DNA of 64,000 nucleotides, from NCBI GenBank assembly GCA_963575745.1, contig CAUYUJ010014327.1, forward strand, positions 429,247 to 493,246, given 5' to 3'. Source of the stretch: Prorocentrum cordatum (taxonomy: Eukaryota > Sar > Dinophyceae > Prorocentrales > Prorocentraceae). This document shows positions 51,784-62,780 of this stretch, piece after piece (the first letter of the stretch is position 1; each line of letters starts with the position of its first letter). Under the pieces are notes generated by a model that saw only the letters and a program-made list of their open reading frames with translations, made no database searches and was not told where the DNA came from. Position numbers and translations under genes: made by a program.

Positions 51784-52750
51784 CGAAGGCCCTCGGAGCG
51801 TCCAACATTGTTCTTTTGTGCCTTCGATATGCCGGTCGCCTCTCGTCCGCTCCCCCCCTCCTGGAAGCAATTCTGAAGCCACTTAGGGCTTCGTGGGGGC
51901 CGTTTGGGGATCTCTTGGGGCGTTTTTGCCTGCGATATGCCTGTCGCCTCTCGTCCGCTCCCCCGCTCCTGGAGGGAATTCTGAAGCCACTTAGGGCTTC
52001 GTGGGGGCCGTTTCGGAGCCTCTTCGGCCTTCTTTTGGGCCTCCCGGGGGGGCTCTTAGGGCCCTCTCGGGCCGTCTTCGGTGCCTCTTGGGCCGTCTTG
52101 GGGCCGTCTGAGGCCCGCCTCGGCGCCTCTGGGGCTGTCTTGGGCCGTCTTGGGCCGCTCCTGGGGCCGTCTTGGGCGCCTGTTGGGCCGTCTTGGGCGC
52201 CTCCTGGGCCGTCCTGGGGCCGTCTCGGGCCGCTCTTGGGACCGGCATGGGGCCCGCTTGGCCCGTCTTGGGCTCTATTGGGGGCCTCTTCGGCCGTCTT
52301 GGAGCGGTCTTGGGGACCTCTTGGGCCGTCTTGGAGCGTCGGGAGGCCGAAAAGGCGAGAAGGCCGAAACCATCGGAAAACACAATGGAAGTCGACGTTT
52401 TTTGCTGATCGGGCCCCTCTTGGGAGGCCTCTTGGGAGGCCTCTGGGGGCGTCTTGGAGGCCTGTGGAGCCTTCTTGGGCCAATCTCGGGCGTCTTGGGC
52501 CCATCTTGGGGCGTGCCAGGGCCCTCCGAGGCCGTCTTGGGGGATTTTTGGGGCCCTCTTGGCGTGTCTTGGGGGATTTTGGGGGCCCTCTTGGCGTGTC
52601 TTGGGGCCTCCCTGGGCGGCCCGGGGCCAGCCCGGGGCGGTTTCGGTGCATTGGGGCCTGCGCCCTTCTGGCACGCACTGGGCCCTGCAATGTAGTAGAG
52701 ACTAGGGCTGACCCGTGGACTCCGTCCACGACATCTTTCTGGAATGGTTC
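51500..52750. repeat. Duplicated block (copy of 34.56-35.76 kb)
   Basis: Same landmarks as 34.56-35.76 kb, over 90 percent alike in the first 500 bp by eye. It differs by an inserted catgatagcgtcgggctccag (a PPR-repeat tail) at 51607 and a shorter (TCC)n. Confidence 0.85.
52684..52750 (-). pseudogene. Cap of PPR module 12 (no repeat)
   Basis: gactagggctgacccgtgga ctccgtccacgacatc at 52700-52735. The repeat side shows only tctctactacattgcagggc and then unrelated sequence. Confidence 0.5.
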
Positions 52751-53650
52751 TCGGAGGAACGGCGCAGATTGTACCGAAAATCTACAAACACGGCGGCGGC
52801 TCGGGCGGCGGCAGCGAGACCGCGCCTTCGTGTCCGAGCTCTTGCAGCGCTGCAGCAGCTTGGCCCAGCGCACTGCTCGTTCACCCCCCTCCTATTGAGG
52901 ACAGTTTCGAAGTCTCTCGGGGATGTGCGTCGAAGTCGAAGCCCATCTGAGGCGTCTCAGGAGCGCTCGGGGAAGGGCTCGGGAGGCCATCGGGGAAAGC
53001 CACCGAAAGCGCCGGGGAGGCTCGCAAGGATCTACAGGGAGGGCCCAAGAGAGCTTCAAGAAAATTTGAAATCCAGTGAACTCTTAAGAGAAACCGCTGT
53101 TGGGTCGGCCATCACCTCCGGGCGCGCCTTGATGGTGCGATCCAGTCGCATCACCGCCAACGGGAGGGTTTGTTCGCCATGTCCCATTCTGTTCGCCCAG
53201 AGGGTCTGTGGAGGCCTTCGGGCGAACAGAACGGGACAGGGCAAGGAATGGGGAAGACATGTCCGAATCTCCTGGGCCCCCCAGATGCTCGTCCGAAGAA
53301 TGCGGAGAGGTCCCAGGGTCATATCAATTGGCTGCTGTCCCAGGGGTCCGGTCTGCTTGGCCCGAAGAGTTTGCCAAGGCCCCTGGGGGAACATAATGGC
53401 ACAGCATATCGGGCAAAGGGGGGCGGTAGCTGGCCTGTCAGACCCGGCGTTCGTCTTCTGCCCAAGCGGCGCGGGGCCCACGGGCCCCAGGGTTGGCGTC
53501 CCGCTGGGACTCCTCTTGTTCGCCCATAGGGTTGGAGGAGGCCTCCAGGTGAACAGAATGGGGCAGGACAATGAATGTGGGAGACTTGTCGCAAGCTCCC
53601 AGCCCCCCCAAGTGTGCGCCCGAAGGGTGTGGGGCCGCGTTGGCTCCCTC
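52751..53650. other. Unassigned region with two related ~100 bp segments
   Basis: cattctgttcgcccagaggg to gaacagaacgggacagggca (53183-53245) and tgttcgcccatagggttgga to gaacagaatggggcaggaca (53517-53575) are related. The first is a hairpin with 16 bp arms (53183-53198 and 53220-53235, one mismatch). No gene recognised. Confidence 0.5.
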
Positions 53651-54839
53651 AAAGGGCCGTCTTGGAGCCGTCTAGGCCCGTCTTGAGGGCGCCGTTTGCC
53701 CTGATGGGGCCGTCTTGGTTCGTCGTGGGCCCCTCATGGGCGCGTCCGTAGGCCGTCCTGGGCCCATCGGGGTCCTCGTGGGGCTGTCTTGGAGCCGTCT
53801 GGGACCGTGAGGAGGCCGCCTTGGAGTCGTCTTGGGCCCCTCCTGTGCGCCTCCTTGGGCCGTCCTGGGCCCAGCAGGGGCCGTGTTGGCACCCTCTTGG
53901 GGCTGTCTTGGAGCCGTCTTGAGCCGTCGCAGCGCGCCTTGGGTTGTGCTGGGTCCGTCTTGGCCCGTCTTGGGGCCTTCCTGGGCGGTTCCTCGGACCC
54001 TCCTGGGACTTTCTGGGGCCTCTTGGTGCATCGGACCGCCGAAACGGCGGGAAACGCAAAGGGTGTAACAGTAAACAATGGAAAATTAACGATTTTTGCC
54101 AGCTGGGACTCTCTTGCCATCTTGGCCCGTCTTGAGGCCCCGAACGGGCGCGTCCTTGGGCCGTCCTGGGCGCACCCTCCTGGGACCGTCTTGGAATCGT
54201 TTTGGGCCGTCTTGAGCGCGCCTTGGGCCGTCCTGGGCCGGTCTGGGGCCGTGTTGGCACCCTCGCGGCGAGGAAGCTCGGAGGCGGGCTCGAGGCCTCT
54301 TCGGGGCCATTTTGGAAGCTGTTGGGGCCTCTGTAGGGGCCTCGTTTGGGCTCCTTGGGAGCCTCCTGGGGCCTCTTCGGGGGATTCTTGGCGGCCCCTT
54401 GGGGCCTCTTGGGGGCCTGTTTGGGCCTCCTGGCGCCCTCTTGGGGCGGAAGGCTCGGATTTTCGGTCCGTGGTCCCCCTCTTGGCCCCCTCTTGGGCCT
54501 GTCTTCGGGCCCTCGTCGGCCGTCTTGAGCGTCTCATCTTGGGTCGTCTTGGGGCCCTCTTGGGCTGTCTTGGGGCGCTCTTGGAAACCTCTTGGGCCGT
54601 TCTGGGGCGCTCTTGGAGGCCTCTTGGGCCGTCTTCGAGCGTCGGAAAGCGGAAAAGGCGAGAAGGCCAAAATCCTTCCAAAACCGTCGTAAAGCGGACG
54701 ATTTTGAGGCCCAAAACCGTCCAAAACCTCCTGAGGCGGTCCCCTCGTCCGCCCCCCTCGCTTCGAAGCAGTTTTTAAGCCCCGTGGCACCTCTTGGGGA
54801 TCTCTTTTGGGCTCCTGGGGGCCTCTTGGGCCTCCACTG

Positions 54840-55790
54840 GATTCGCTGCCCTTGGTCGGCAATCGTCGATCCTACGACGACTCTCCCCAACGGAGAAACA
54901 TTGAAAGCCCTCGGAGCGTCCAACATTGTTCCTTTGTGCCTTCGATATGCCGGTCGCCTCTCGTCCGCTCCCCCCCTCCTGGAAGCAATTCTGAGGCCAC
55001 TTAGGGCTTCGTGGGGGCCGTTTGGGGATCTCTTGGGGCGTTTTTGCCTGCGATATGCCTGTCGCCTCTCGTCCGCTCCCCCGCTCCTGGAGGGAATTCT
55101 GAAGGCACTGAAGGCTTCGTGGGGGCCGTTTCGGAGCCTCTTCGGCCTTCGTTTGGGCCTCCCGGGGGGGCTCTTAGGGCCCTCTCGGGCCGTCTTGGGT
55201 GCCTCTTGGGCCGTCTTGGGGCCGTCTGAGACCCGACTCGGCGCCTCTTGGGCTGTCGTGGGCCGTCTTGGGCCGCTCCTGGGGTCGTCTTGGGTGCCTC
55301 TTGGGCCGTCTTGGGCGCCTCCTGGGCCGTCCTGGGGCCGTCCTGGGGCGTCTTGGGACCGTCTGGGGGCCCTCCTGGCCCGTCTTGGGGCTCTCTTGGG
55401 GTCCTCTTCGGCCGTCTTGGAGCGGTCGGGGGGGCTTCTTGGGCCGTCTTGGAGCGTCGGGAAGCCGACGAGGCGAGGAGGCCGAAAACATAGAAAAACA
55501 CCGTAGAAATCGACGATTTCTGTCGCTCGGGGCCCTCTTGGGAGGCCTCTTCGGGCGTCTTGGACGCCTCTTGGGCCGCCTGGGGCGAATCTCGGGCGTC
55601 TTAGGCCCATCTTTAAGCGTGCCGGGGCTCTCCGGGGCCGTCTTGGGGGCTTCTCGGGGCCCTCTCGACATGTCCTGGGGCCTGCCTGGGCGGCCCGGGG
55701 CGGCCCGGGGCCAGCCCGGGGCGGTTTTGAGACATTTGAGCCTGCGCCCTTCTGGCACGCACGTGCTCCTGCAATGTAGTAGAGCGTGCG
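54840..55790. repeat. Duplicated block (third copy of 34.56-35.76 kb)
   Basis: Starts at ttggtcggcaatcgtcgatc (54850) and follows the other copies to the junction gcacgtgctcctgcaatgtagtagag at 55770, where the cap is replaced by unrelated sequence. Confidence 0.85.
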
Positions 55791-55859
55791 CTCGTTGCTG
55801 CTTACTTATTGCTTTAGGGTGGGCTGTTTGCTTGATAATCCTGACGTCGTCTGGAGCAG

Positions 55860-55863
55860 CGCT

Positions 55864-55908
<45 letters not shown>

Positions 55909-56215
55909 TCCAGCACAATCGGCATTAGCAGCAGCAACAGCTGCAGCAGCAGCTCCAGAGTTCCAGCAACAACAGAAGCAACGCGGACTTCCGGGGGCCT
56001 CCCGGAGGCCTTCTCGTCCTCGTCCTCCTCGTCCTCGTCCTCGTTGTCGTCGTCGTCGTCGTGGTCGTCGTCGTGGTCGTCGTTTTCGTCGTCGTCGTCG
56101 TCGGCGTCGTCGCCGCTGTCGGCGTCGTCGTCGGCATCGTCGTCGTGGTCGTCGTCGTCGTCATCGACGTCGTCGTCGCCGTCGACGAGGACGACGCCGA
56201 GGACGACGACCACTA
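55860..56215 (+). repeat. (CAG)n followed by (TCG/CGT)n codon-type repeats
   Basis: agcagcagcag about 55865-55912, then tcctcgtcctcgtcgtcgtc with ggtcgtcgtcg variants 56005-56212. Poly-Ser and poly-Asp frames are compositional. Confidence 0.9.
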
Positions 56216-56740
56216 CGAATAGATTTGTGGGGAAGAACGCACCGCACACCTCTTGGGACACGCGGCGCGTGGAAGGGGGCGTACAAAAAGGTGGCCCCTC
56301 GTGTATATGTGTGTGGGGCTCGCCAGCGCAATCGTGCACCCTTTCCGCGGCACCAGTGTCCCAAGGTGTGCGGCACGGTTTTTCTCGCTCAGGCGGGGGG
56401 TCCCATGAGATGGAGTTGTTTCCGCTCTCGCCAGGCGCGCTCTTTGATGGGCTGTAGGGATGTCACGAAGCGGCCTGAGGAGCAGGTGGGCCCACGGAAC
56501 GGGTCGGGCAGGGCCTCCGTGGAGGTGCTGGCCTACGTCTGCACGCCCTCGGTCGAAAAGGACATGACCGGGTAGATTGTGCGGAAAATTATGATGGTGT
56601 TCCGGAAATCGGGCCACGTCAGGAGGACCGGCTTTCGTGTCAAACTGTCGAGCCCGTCGTGCCAGCAGTGCCGCGTGCTGGAGCAGGCTGTTCCCAGCGG
56701 AAGCATCGGGGAAGCGGCGGGGGGGCCCTCCGATACCCGG
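56216..56740. other. Unassigned region
   Basis: About 0.5 kb of mixed composition unlike the surrounding CCGTCTTGGG tracts. No domain recognised on either strand. Confidence 0.35.
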
Positions 56741-57164
56741 GAGGGGGTTCTCGTGGGGCTTTGTGGGAGCCTCTGGAGAGCCTCTGGGAGCCTCTGGAGA
56801 GCTCTTGGGAGCGCCTCTGGAGCCTCCTGGGAGCCTCTGGAGAGCGCCTGGGGGCCTCTTGGGAGCGCCTCAAGGGCCTTCTGGGGGCCTCTCGGGGGCG
56901 TCTTGGAGCTTTGCTGGCCGTGGATGGGGCCCAGAGGGGGGGAAGCGCTCCGAACTGAACCCTCTTAAGCGTCTCTTCGGGCCGTCTGGGGGGGGTCTTG
57001 GGCCGTCTTGGGCCCTCCGGGCCCGTCCTGGGGCCCTCTCGGGCTCGCTGGGGAGCTCATGGGCCGTCCCGGGGCTGTCCCGGGCCGAGACGGCGTCACC
57101 CCACGGGCGGGGTCCCCGGGGCGCCGCCGCGGGTGACCTTCGCTTGCCTTTCTCGCACGCGCAA

Positions 57165-57330
57165 TGCCCAGGATTGTGGTATAGATGACGTCGGGCTCGC
57201 GCTTCGCCTCCCACATCTCGCTCAGCAGCGCAAGCGCCCGCCGCCACTGCTCGCCCTTCTCGCACGCGCTGATCCCAGCGTTGTAGCTGATAGAGAAGCG
57301 ACCAGGGCTGGCCCGTGGACACAATTCCCT
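57165..57330 (-). pseudogene. PPR module 13: one repeat plus cap
   Basis: F-S-I-S-Y-N-A-G-I-S-A-C-E-K-G-E-Q-W-R-R, then A-L-A-L-L-S-E-M-W-E-A-K-R-E-P-D-V-I-Y-T-T. The cap is diverged (gaccagggctggcccgtgga at 57299). Confidence 0.6.
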
Positions 57331-57390
57331 CGGCGGCCACGAAAGCCGGATTGAACTCCCCCATTGTGTCTCACAGACTGGGAATGGCGC

Positions 57391-58480
57391 GTCCGATTCG
57401 AGCCAAAATTCCAGGGGGAGTTTCTCCAGGGCGGCCCAAACTTGAGGAAAACACAATCACTGGAGAACCCTGTCGAGGACGCCGGCTCGAATCGGACACC
57501 TCCGAGCCGTCGTCGTCCTCGCCGTCGTCGCTGTCGGAGCCGTCGTCGTCGTTCCGACGGTGTCCGATTCGAGCCAAAATCCCGTTTGGAGTTTGTGCTG
57601 AACGTCGTTCGCAGAGCTCCTCCAGGGCTGCCGAAATGTGGAGAAAACGCATTCACTGGAGAACCTTGTCTGGGATGATGGCCCGACTCGGAAACGTCGT
57701 CGGCATCGTCATGGTCGTCGTCGCCGTTGTCGTCGACATTGTCGTCGTCGCGAGGGTGTCCGATTCGAACGAAAGTCCCGGGCAGGAGTTTTGGCTGGAC
57801 GTCGTTCGGACACCTCTGTGCAGTGAGCCTTGTGCAAGACGTAGGCTCAAGTCATCACTGTATTTGTCGTCGTCACTGTATTTGTCGTCGTCGTTGTCGT
57901 CGTCGTTGTCGTTGTCCCGAGGGAGTCCGATTCGAGCCAAAATCCCGCAGAGAGTGTTGAGTGGACGTCGTTCGCAGAGCTTCTCGAGGGCGGCCGAAAC
58001 TGTGAGAGCTCGCATTCACTTCAGAACCTCGTCTGGGATCTAGGCTCGAATCGAACACCTCGTCGTCGTCGTCGTCATTGTATTTGTCGTCGTTGTTGTC
58101 GTCGTCGTTGTCGTTGTCGTCGTTGTTGTTGTCGCGAGGGAGTCCGATTCGAGCCAGAATCCCGCAGAGAGTTTTTATTGGACGTCGTTCGCAGAGCTTC
58201 TCGAGGGCGGCCGAAACTGTGAGAGCTCGCATTCACTGGAGAACCGCGTCTTGGATCTAGGCTCGAATCGAACACCTCGTCTTCGTCGTCATTGTATGTG
58301 TCGTCGTCGTTGTCGTCGTTGTTGTTGTCGCGAGGGAGTCCGATTCGAGCCAAAATCCCGCAGAGAGTTTTGGGTGGACGTCGTTCGCAGCTTCTCGAGG
58401 GCGGGCGAAACTGTGAGAGCTCGCATACACTTCAGAAACTCGTCTGGGATCTTGGCTCGTCGTCGTTGTTGTCGTCGACG
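57391..58480 (+). repeat. Tandem array of ~166-218 bp units with (GTC)n spacers, six units
   Basis: The anchor gtccgattcgagccaaaat occurs at 57391, 57562, 57758, 57924, 58142 and 58338. Units share cgcagagagt, ggacgtcgttcgcagagct, tctcgagggcggccgaaact, gtgagagctcgcattcact, ggctcgaatcgaacacctcg and a variable (GTC/GTT)n run that explains the changing period. Confidence 0.9.
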
Positions 58481-59116
58481 CTCCCGAAAAGACAAGCTTC
58501 CGAGGCCCTCGGAGAGTCGAAAACGAATGTTCAAAGCCTGCGATGAGCCTTCCGCCTCTCTTCCGCCCCCCCTCTCGTGGAGGTAATTTTGAAGCCGCTG
58601 AGGGCCGCTTGGGGACTGTTTCATGCTTTTTCGGGATTCCTCTCGGCCTCGTGGGGGCCTCTTGGGGCCCTCTTGGGCCGTCTCGGGTGCTCTTGGGGCC
58701 GTCCAGGGCCGTCTTGGGTGCCTCTTGGGCCGTCTTGGGGCTGTCTTGGGGCTGTCTTGGGGCGTCCTGGGCGGGAGTGCCTCTTGGGCCGTCTTGGGGC
58801 TGTCTTGGGCCGTCCTGGGCGGCTTCTGGGGCTGTCTTGGATGCCTCTTGGACTGTCTTGGGCGCCGTCCTGGGGCCGTCTTGAGCCGTCCGAGGTCCCT
58901 CATGGAGGCATCTTGGATGCTTGTATAAGCGTCGTGGACGCCTCGGAGACGAAAAAAATACGTTTTCCCACGGGAAGTGGACGATTTTGCATTTTGTGTC
59001 TCTCCTGGAGGAGTCTTGAGAGCCTCTGTCGGGCTCTCTTGGGCTGCCCTGGGGCCCGCCGCAGCGTCTCCGAAGCGCCCGAAAGGCCATCGGTCCCCAG
59101 AGCCTCTTCGCACGCC

Positions 59117-59395
59117 TTGGCCCCGGCATTGTAGGAGAGATGATGTTGGGCTCCAGCTTCACCTCCCACATTTCACCCAGCAGCGCCAGCGCTGGCTGCC
59201 ACTGCTCGTCCTTCTCGCACGCGCTGATCCCAGCGCTGTAACTGATGACGTTGGGCTCCAGCTTCACCTCCCGCATCTCGCTCAGCAGCGCCAGCGCCCG
59301 CTGCCCCTGCCCGCCCTTCTCGCACGCGCTGATCCCAGCGTTGTAGCTAACAGGGCTGACCCGTGGACTGCGTCCACGTGCGGGTTGAAGGGGTG
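59117..59395 (-). pseudogene. PPR module 14: two repeats plus cap
   Basis: V-A-Y... is not readable at the cap (cagggctgacccgtggactg at 59350). Then A-G-I-S-A-C-E-K-G-G-Q-G-Q-R-A-L-A-L-L-S, E-M-R-E-V-K-L-E-P-N-V-I-S-Y-S-A-G-I-S-A-C and a second unit C-E-K-D-E-Q-W-Q-P-A-L-A-L-L-G-E-M-W. The exit junction has the two-base slip. Confidence 0.6.
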
Positions 59396-60689
59396 CTGCC
59401 GCCGCCGATTCTGGGCCGCCGGCCCGCCGGACGAAGAACCCGAAGCGAGCGCCCGAGGCAGTTCTGGGGGTCCTCGAGAAGGCGCATCTGACGGACCCGG
59501 CGACCCGGATGGCCTACAGCATCGTCGACCCGCCACCCTGCTTCTGGGCCACCGCGCCGCCGACCCACGCCCCGAAAATGGCCCCATGCTGGCCCAAGAG
59601 GCCCCCGAGAGGGCTGCAAGAGCGAGACACGCAGGGCATGGCCCGAAGAGGCCGCGGAGAGGGCTCCAGACCGACAGAAAGGGGGAGGGATTTTGGCCAA
59701 ATCTGGCAGGGAGCGCCAAACAAGCATCAGGAAAGCCGAGGAGCCCCAGGGTACGCTTGGAGCCGACTTGTGGCCGTCCTCGGGCCTTCTTGGGCCTTAT
59801 ATGGCTGATGTTGGTGCTGTGCTTCTTGGGCCGTCTTCTCAGCGCTGCTTTTCGGCCTCTCAGCGCGTCTTTTCTGTCTCCTGGGAGCCTCCTGGGACCC
59901 TCTTGGGCTGTCTCTAGTGCCTCTTGGGCCCCGTGTGGAGGCCGTCTGGGGCCGTCTGGGGGTTGCCTGGGTCCGTCTTGGGCGTCTCTGGAGCAGTCTG
60001 GGCACCGTCTGGGGGTCATCTGAGGCCGTCCTGGGCCGCTCTTGAGGCTGTCTTGGGCACCCCGAGGGCCGCCAGGGGCGCCGCAGGAGCCGTCCTGGGG
60101 CCATCTTGGGACCCTGTATGGCCGTCTTGGGCGCTATGAGGAGGGCAAACCCAGAACTGCCAAAATGCGCGTTTTCCCACTAACATGGGAGGATTACTCG
60201 GTGTTCGGGCTTTCGCTGGGCTCGTCGTGTAGCCCTCTTGTAGCCGTCTTGGGGCCCTCTCAGGCCGTTTGAGGGCCCCCTTGGGCCGTCGTTGGGCCCT
60301 CTTGCACCTTCTTGGGGCCCTCTTGGGGGCCGCTTGGGTCGTCTTGGGGGGTTTTGGGTGGCCTCTTGGCCTGTCCTGGACCGTGTACCAACACAAAAGG
60401 CGGCCATGCTGAAAATGTACGTTTTCCCGTGGGAATGTGACGATGTTTGCCTCTTTGGCGTCCTCCCGGGGCCCTCTCGGAGAGTATTTGGGGCCTCTTG
60501 GACCGTCTTGGAGCCACCTTCTGAGGTCTTTGGGGCCTCGAGGCCCGTCTCGGGAACAACTGAAGCCGTCTTGGAGCGCTCTTGGACCGTCGTGCAACCC
60601 CTCTGGGGCGCCTCTTGGGCCATCGTGGGCGATTCGACCACGTGGTGGGGCCGTGAAGGGGCGAGTTTAGCCACTTGACCGCCTGCCCT

Positions 60690-60870
60690 TCTGGCACGCC
60701 ATGTAGGACAGATGACGTCGGGCTCCAGTTGCACCTCCCACATCTCGCTCAGCAGCGCCAGCGCTCGCTGCCACTGTTCGCCCTTCTCGCACGCACTGAT
60801 CCCAGCATCATAGCTGACTAGGGCTGACCCGTGGACTACGTCCACTTGCGGGGTGAAGGGGTGCTGCCGC
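60690..60870 (-). pseudogene. PPR module 15: one repeat plus cap
   Basis: V-D-V-V-H-G-S-A-L-V-S-Y-D-A-G-I-S-A-C-E, then K-G-E-Q-W-Q-R-A-L-A-L-L-S-E-M-W-E-V-Q and L-E-P-D-V-I-C-P-T-W. Upstream it is continuous with a (CGA)n frame. Cap at 60816. Confidence 0.6.
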
Positions 60871-60979
60871 AAGGCGAGCAGGATGAATGGCGTCATGGTC
60901 GCCGGACACATATCGCTGAGCTGCGGGGGCGCCAGGTAACGCTGCTCGCCCGTCTGGGAGCCCCCAACGAGCCCCCAAC

Positions 60980-61006
60980 GACACCGACGGCGGCGGCGGC
61001 GGCGAC

Positions 61007-61040
<34 letters not shown>

Positions 61041-61740
61041 GCGACGACGAAGACGACGGCGGCGGCGGCGACGACCGCGGGCTGCAAGGCTAGGCTGGCC
61101 TGATTCAGGGCCACCGGCCCGCCAGCCCAGTCGGCGGTGCCGATTCATGGGCGCCCCCCGGCCTGCCGTCCCAGAGCCCTTCGCTCCCAGGGCCACGCGC
61201 GCCTCCGGAGCCACCCGGCCGAGTTTGGGCCCCCGACCCACCGGCCGACTCTGGGCCGCCACGCCGCCGGCCCAGAATCCCGCCCGGCGCGCCCCGGGGC
61301 AGCCGCGCGGGCTTCCGGGGTCGGCCAGGAGGATTCTGGGCCGCAGGCCTGCCAGCCCAGAATCGGCGGGACCAACTTTGGGCCGCCGCGCCACCGGCCA
61401 AGAATCCCGCCCAGCGCGCCCTGGGCCAATTCTCGCGCCTCCGGGGCGGGCCTACCCGTTTCTGGGCCACCAACCCGCCAGCACAGAATCGGCGGGACCG
61501 ATTCTGGGCCACGGCGCCGCCGGCCCAGAATCCCGCCCGGCGCGCCCTGGGCGGCCGCGCGCGCTTCCAGGGCTGGCTGGGGCGATTCTGGGCCAGCCTT
61601 CCAGCCCAGAATCGGCGGGCCGATTCTGGGCCGCCGCGCCGCCAACCCTGAACTCCGCCCGGCGCGTCCCGGGAAGGCGCGGGCGCCCTGGGCCACTGGC
61701 CCGCCGGCCTAGAATCGGCAAAGTTTTGTGACCGGCCGAT
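60980..61740 (+). repeat. (CGA)n plus GC-rich ~126 bp tandem array
   Basis: (CGA)n 60980-61080 followed by units with cccagaatcccgcccggcgc anchors at about 61272, 61400, 61524 and 61645. A near copy of 49.40-50.19 kb. Confidence 0.85.
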
Positions 61741-62780
61741 GGTGCGCTGGAGCCGATTTTGGACCGTCTTCAGGCCGTCTCAGGCCGTCTTTGGCTGCTG
61801 TTGGTGCTGTCTTCGGTGCTTCTTGGGCCATGCATGATCTTGGTGCCTCTGGGGCTCGTTTAGGCGCCTTTCACTGCCTCTTTCCGGCCTCCTGGAAGCC
61901 TCCTGGGCCCCTCTTGGGCTGTCTCGGGTGCCTCTTGGGCCGTGTGGAGGCCGTGTGGATGCCGTCTGGAGGCCGTCTGGGGGTTGTCTGGGGCCGTCTT
62001 GAGCGTCTCTGGAGCAGTCTGGGCAACGTCTGGAGGTTGTCTGGGGCCGTCCTGGGTCGCTCTTGAGACTGTCTTGGGTACCCCGTCGGCCGCCAGGGGC
62101 GCCTCAGGAGCCGTGCTGGGGCCGGTTTGAAGCGTTTGGGGGCCGCTTGGGGCCCTTGGGCCGTCTCTTGGGCCGCCATGGGCGCCTCAAGAGCCGTGGT
62201 GGGGCCGTTTTGAAGCGTTCTGGGGGCTCTGGGGGCCCTCTTGGGCCGTCTCGGTTGCCTGTCGGGTGGTTGTCTTGGGGCCGTCTGGGCCCGTCTTGGG
62301 CACCTCTTGGGCCGTCCTCGGCGCCTCTTGGTCCGTCCTGGAGTCGTCTTGGGCCGTCTTGGGGCCCTCATAGGGGGTAATTATCTTACGGCGATATGGG
62401 GCTTTATGGCCGTCGTGGACGCAGTGGAAACGAAAAGCACGAAAATTTTCAAAATATGCGTTTTCCCTAGGAAATAAAACAATTGTGGCTTCTTGGCGCT
62501 CTCCTGGGATGTCCTCCAGGGCCGTCTTTGGAGCCTCCTGGCCTGCCTTGGACGCTTCTGGGGCCGTCGAGGCGGCCTCTTGAGCGGCTCGGAGCCGTCT
62601 TTGGGCCGTCGGGGCGGCCTCTTGAGCGTCTCGGAGCCGTCTTGGAGCCGTCTGGGGGCTCTCCGGGGCTCGCAGGGGCCGCCGGGGGCGCCGACTGCGC
62701 TTTCCCCGTGGCCCGCCTTTCCCGCACGCGCGGGCCTCTGCATTGTAGTAGAGACTAGTGTGTACCCGTGCTTGCTGCCA
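61740..62780. repeat. Duplicated block (copy of 50.19-51.18 kb) ending in the cap of PPR module 16
   Basis: gtctcaggccgtctttgg, ggtaccccgtcggccgccag, gccgtgctggggccggtttg, gtcctccagggccgtcttt and cgtggcccgcctttcccgca appear in the order seen at 50.2-51.18 kb. The block ends with ctagtgtgtacccgtgc at 62756, a decayed cap without a repeat. Confidence 0.8.

Noticed and set aside
55786-56457. Ser-rich plus-strand frame over (CAG)n and (TCG)n
   Set aside because: Triplet-repeat artefact without any domain.
57391-58350. GAGCCAAAAT phrases as relic spliced-leader sequence (reverse complement)
   Set aside because: Only about ten bases match the dinoflagellate leader and the rest of the leader is absent; they belong to the tandem unit.
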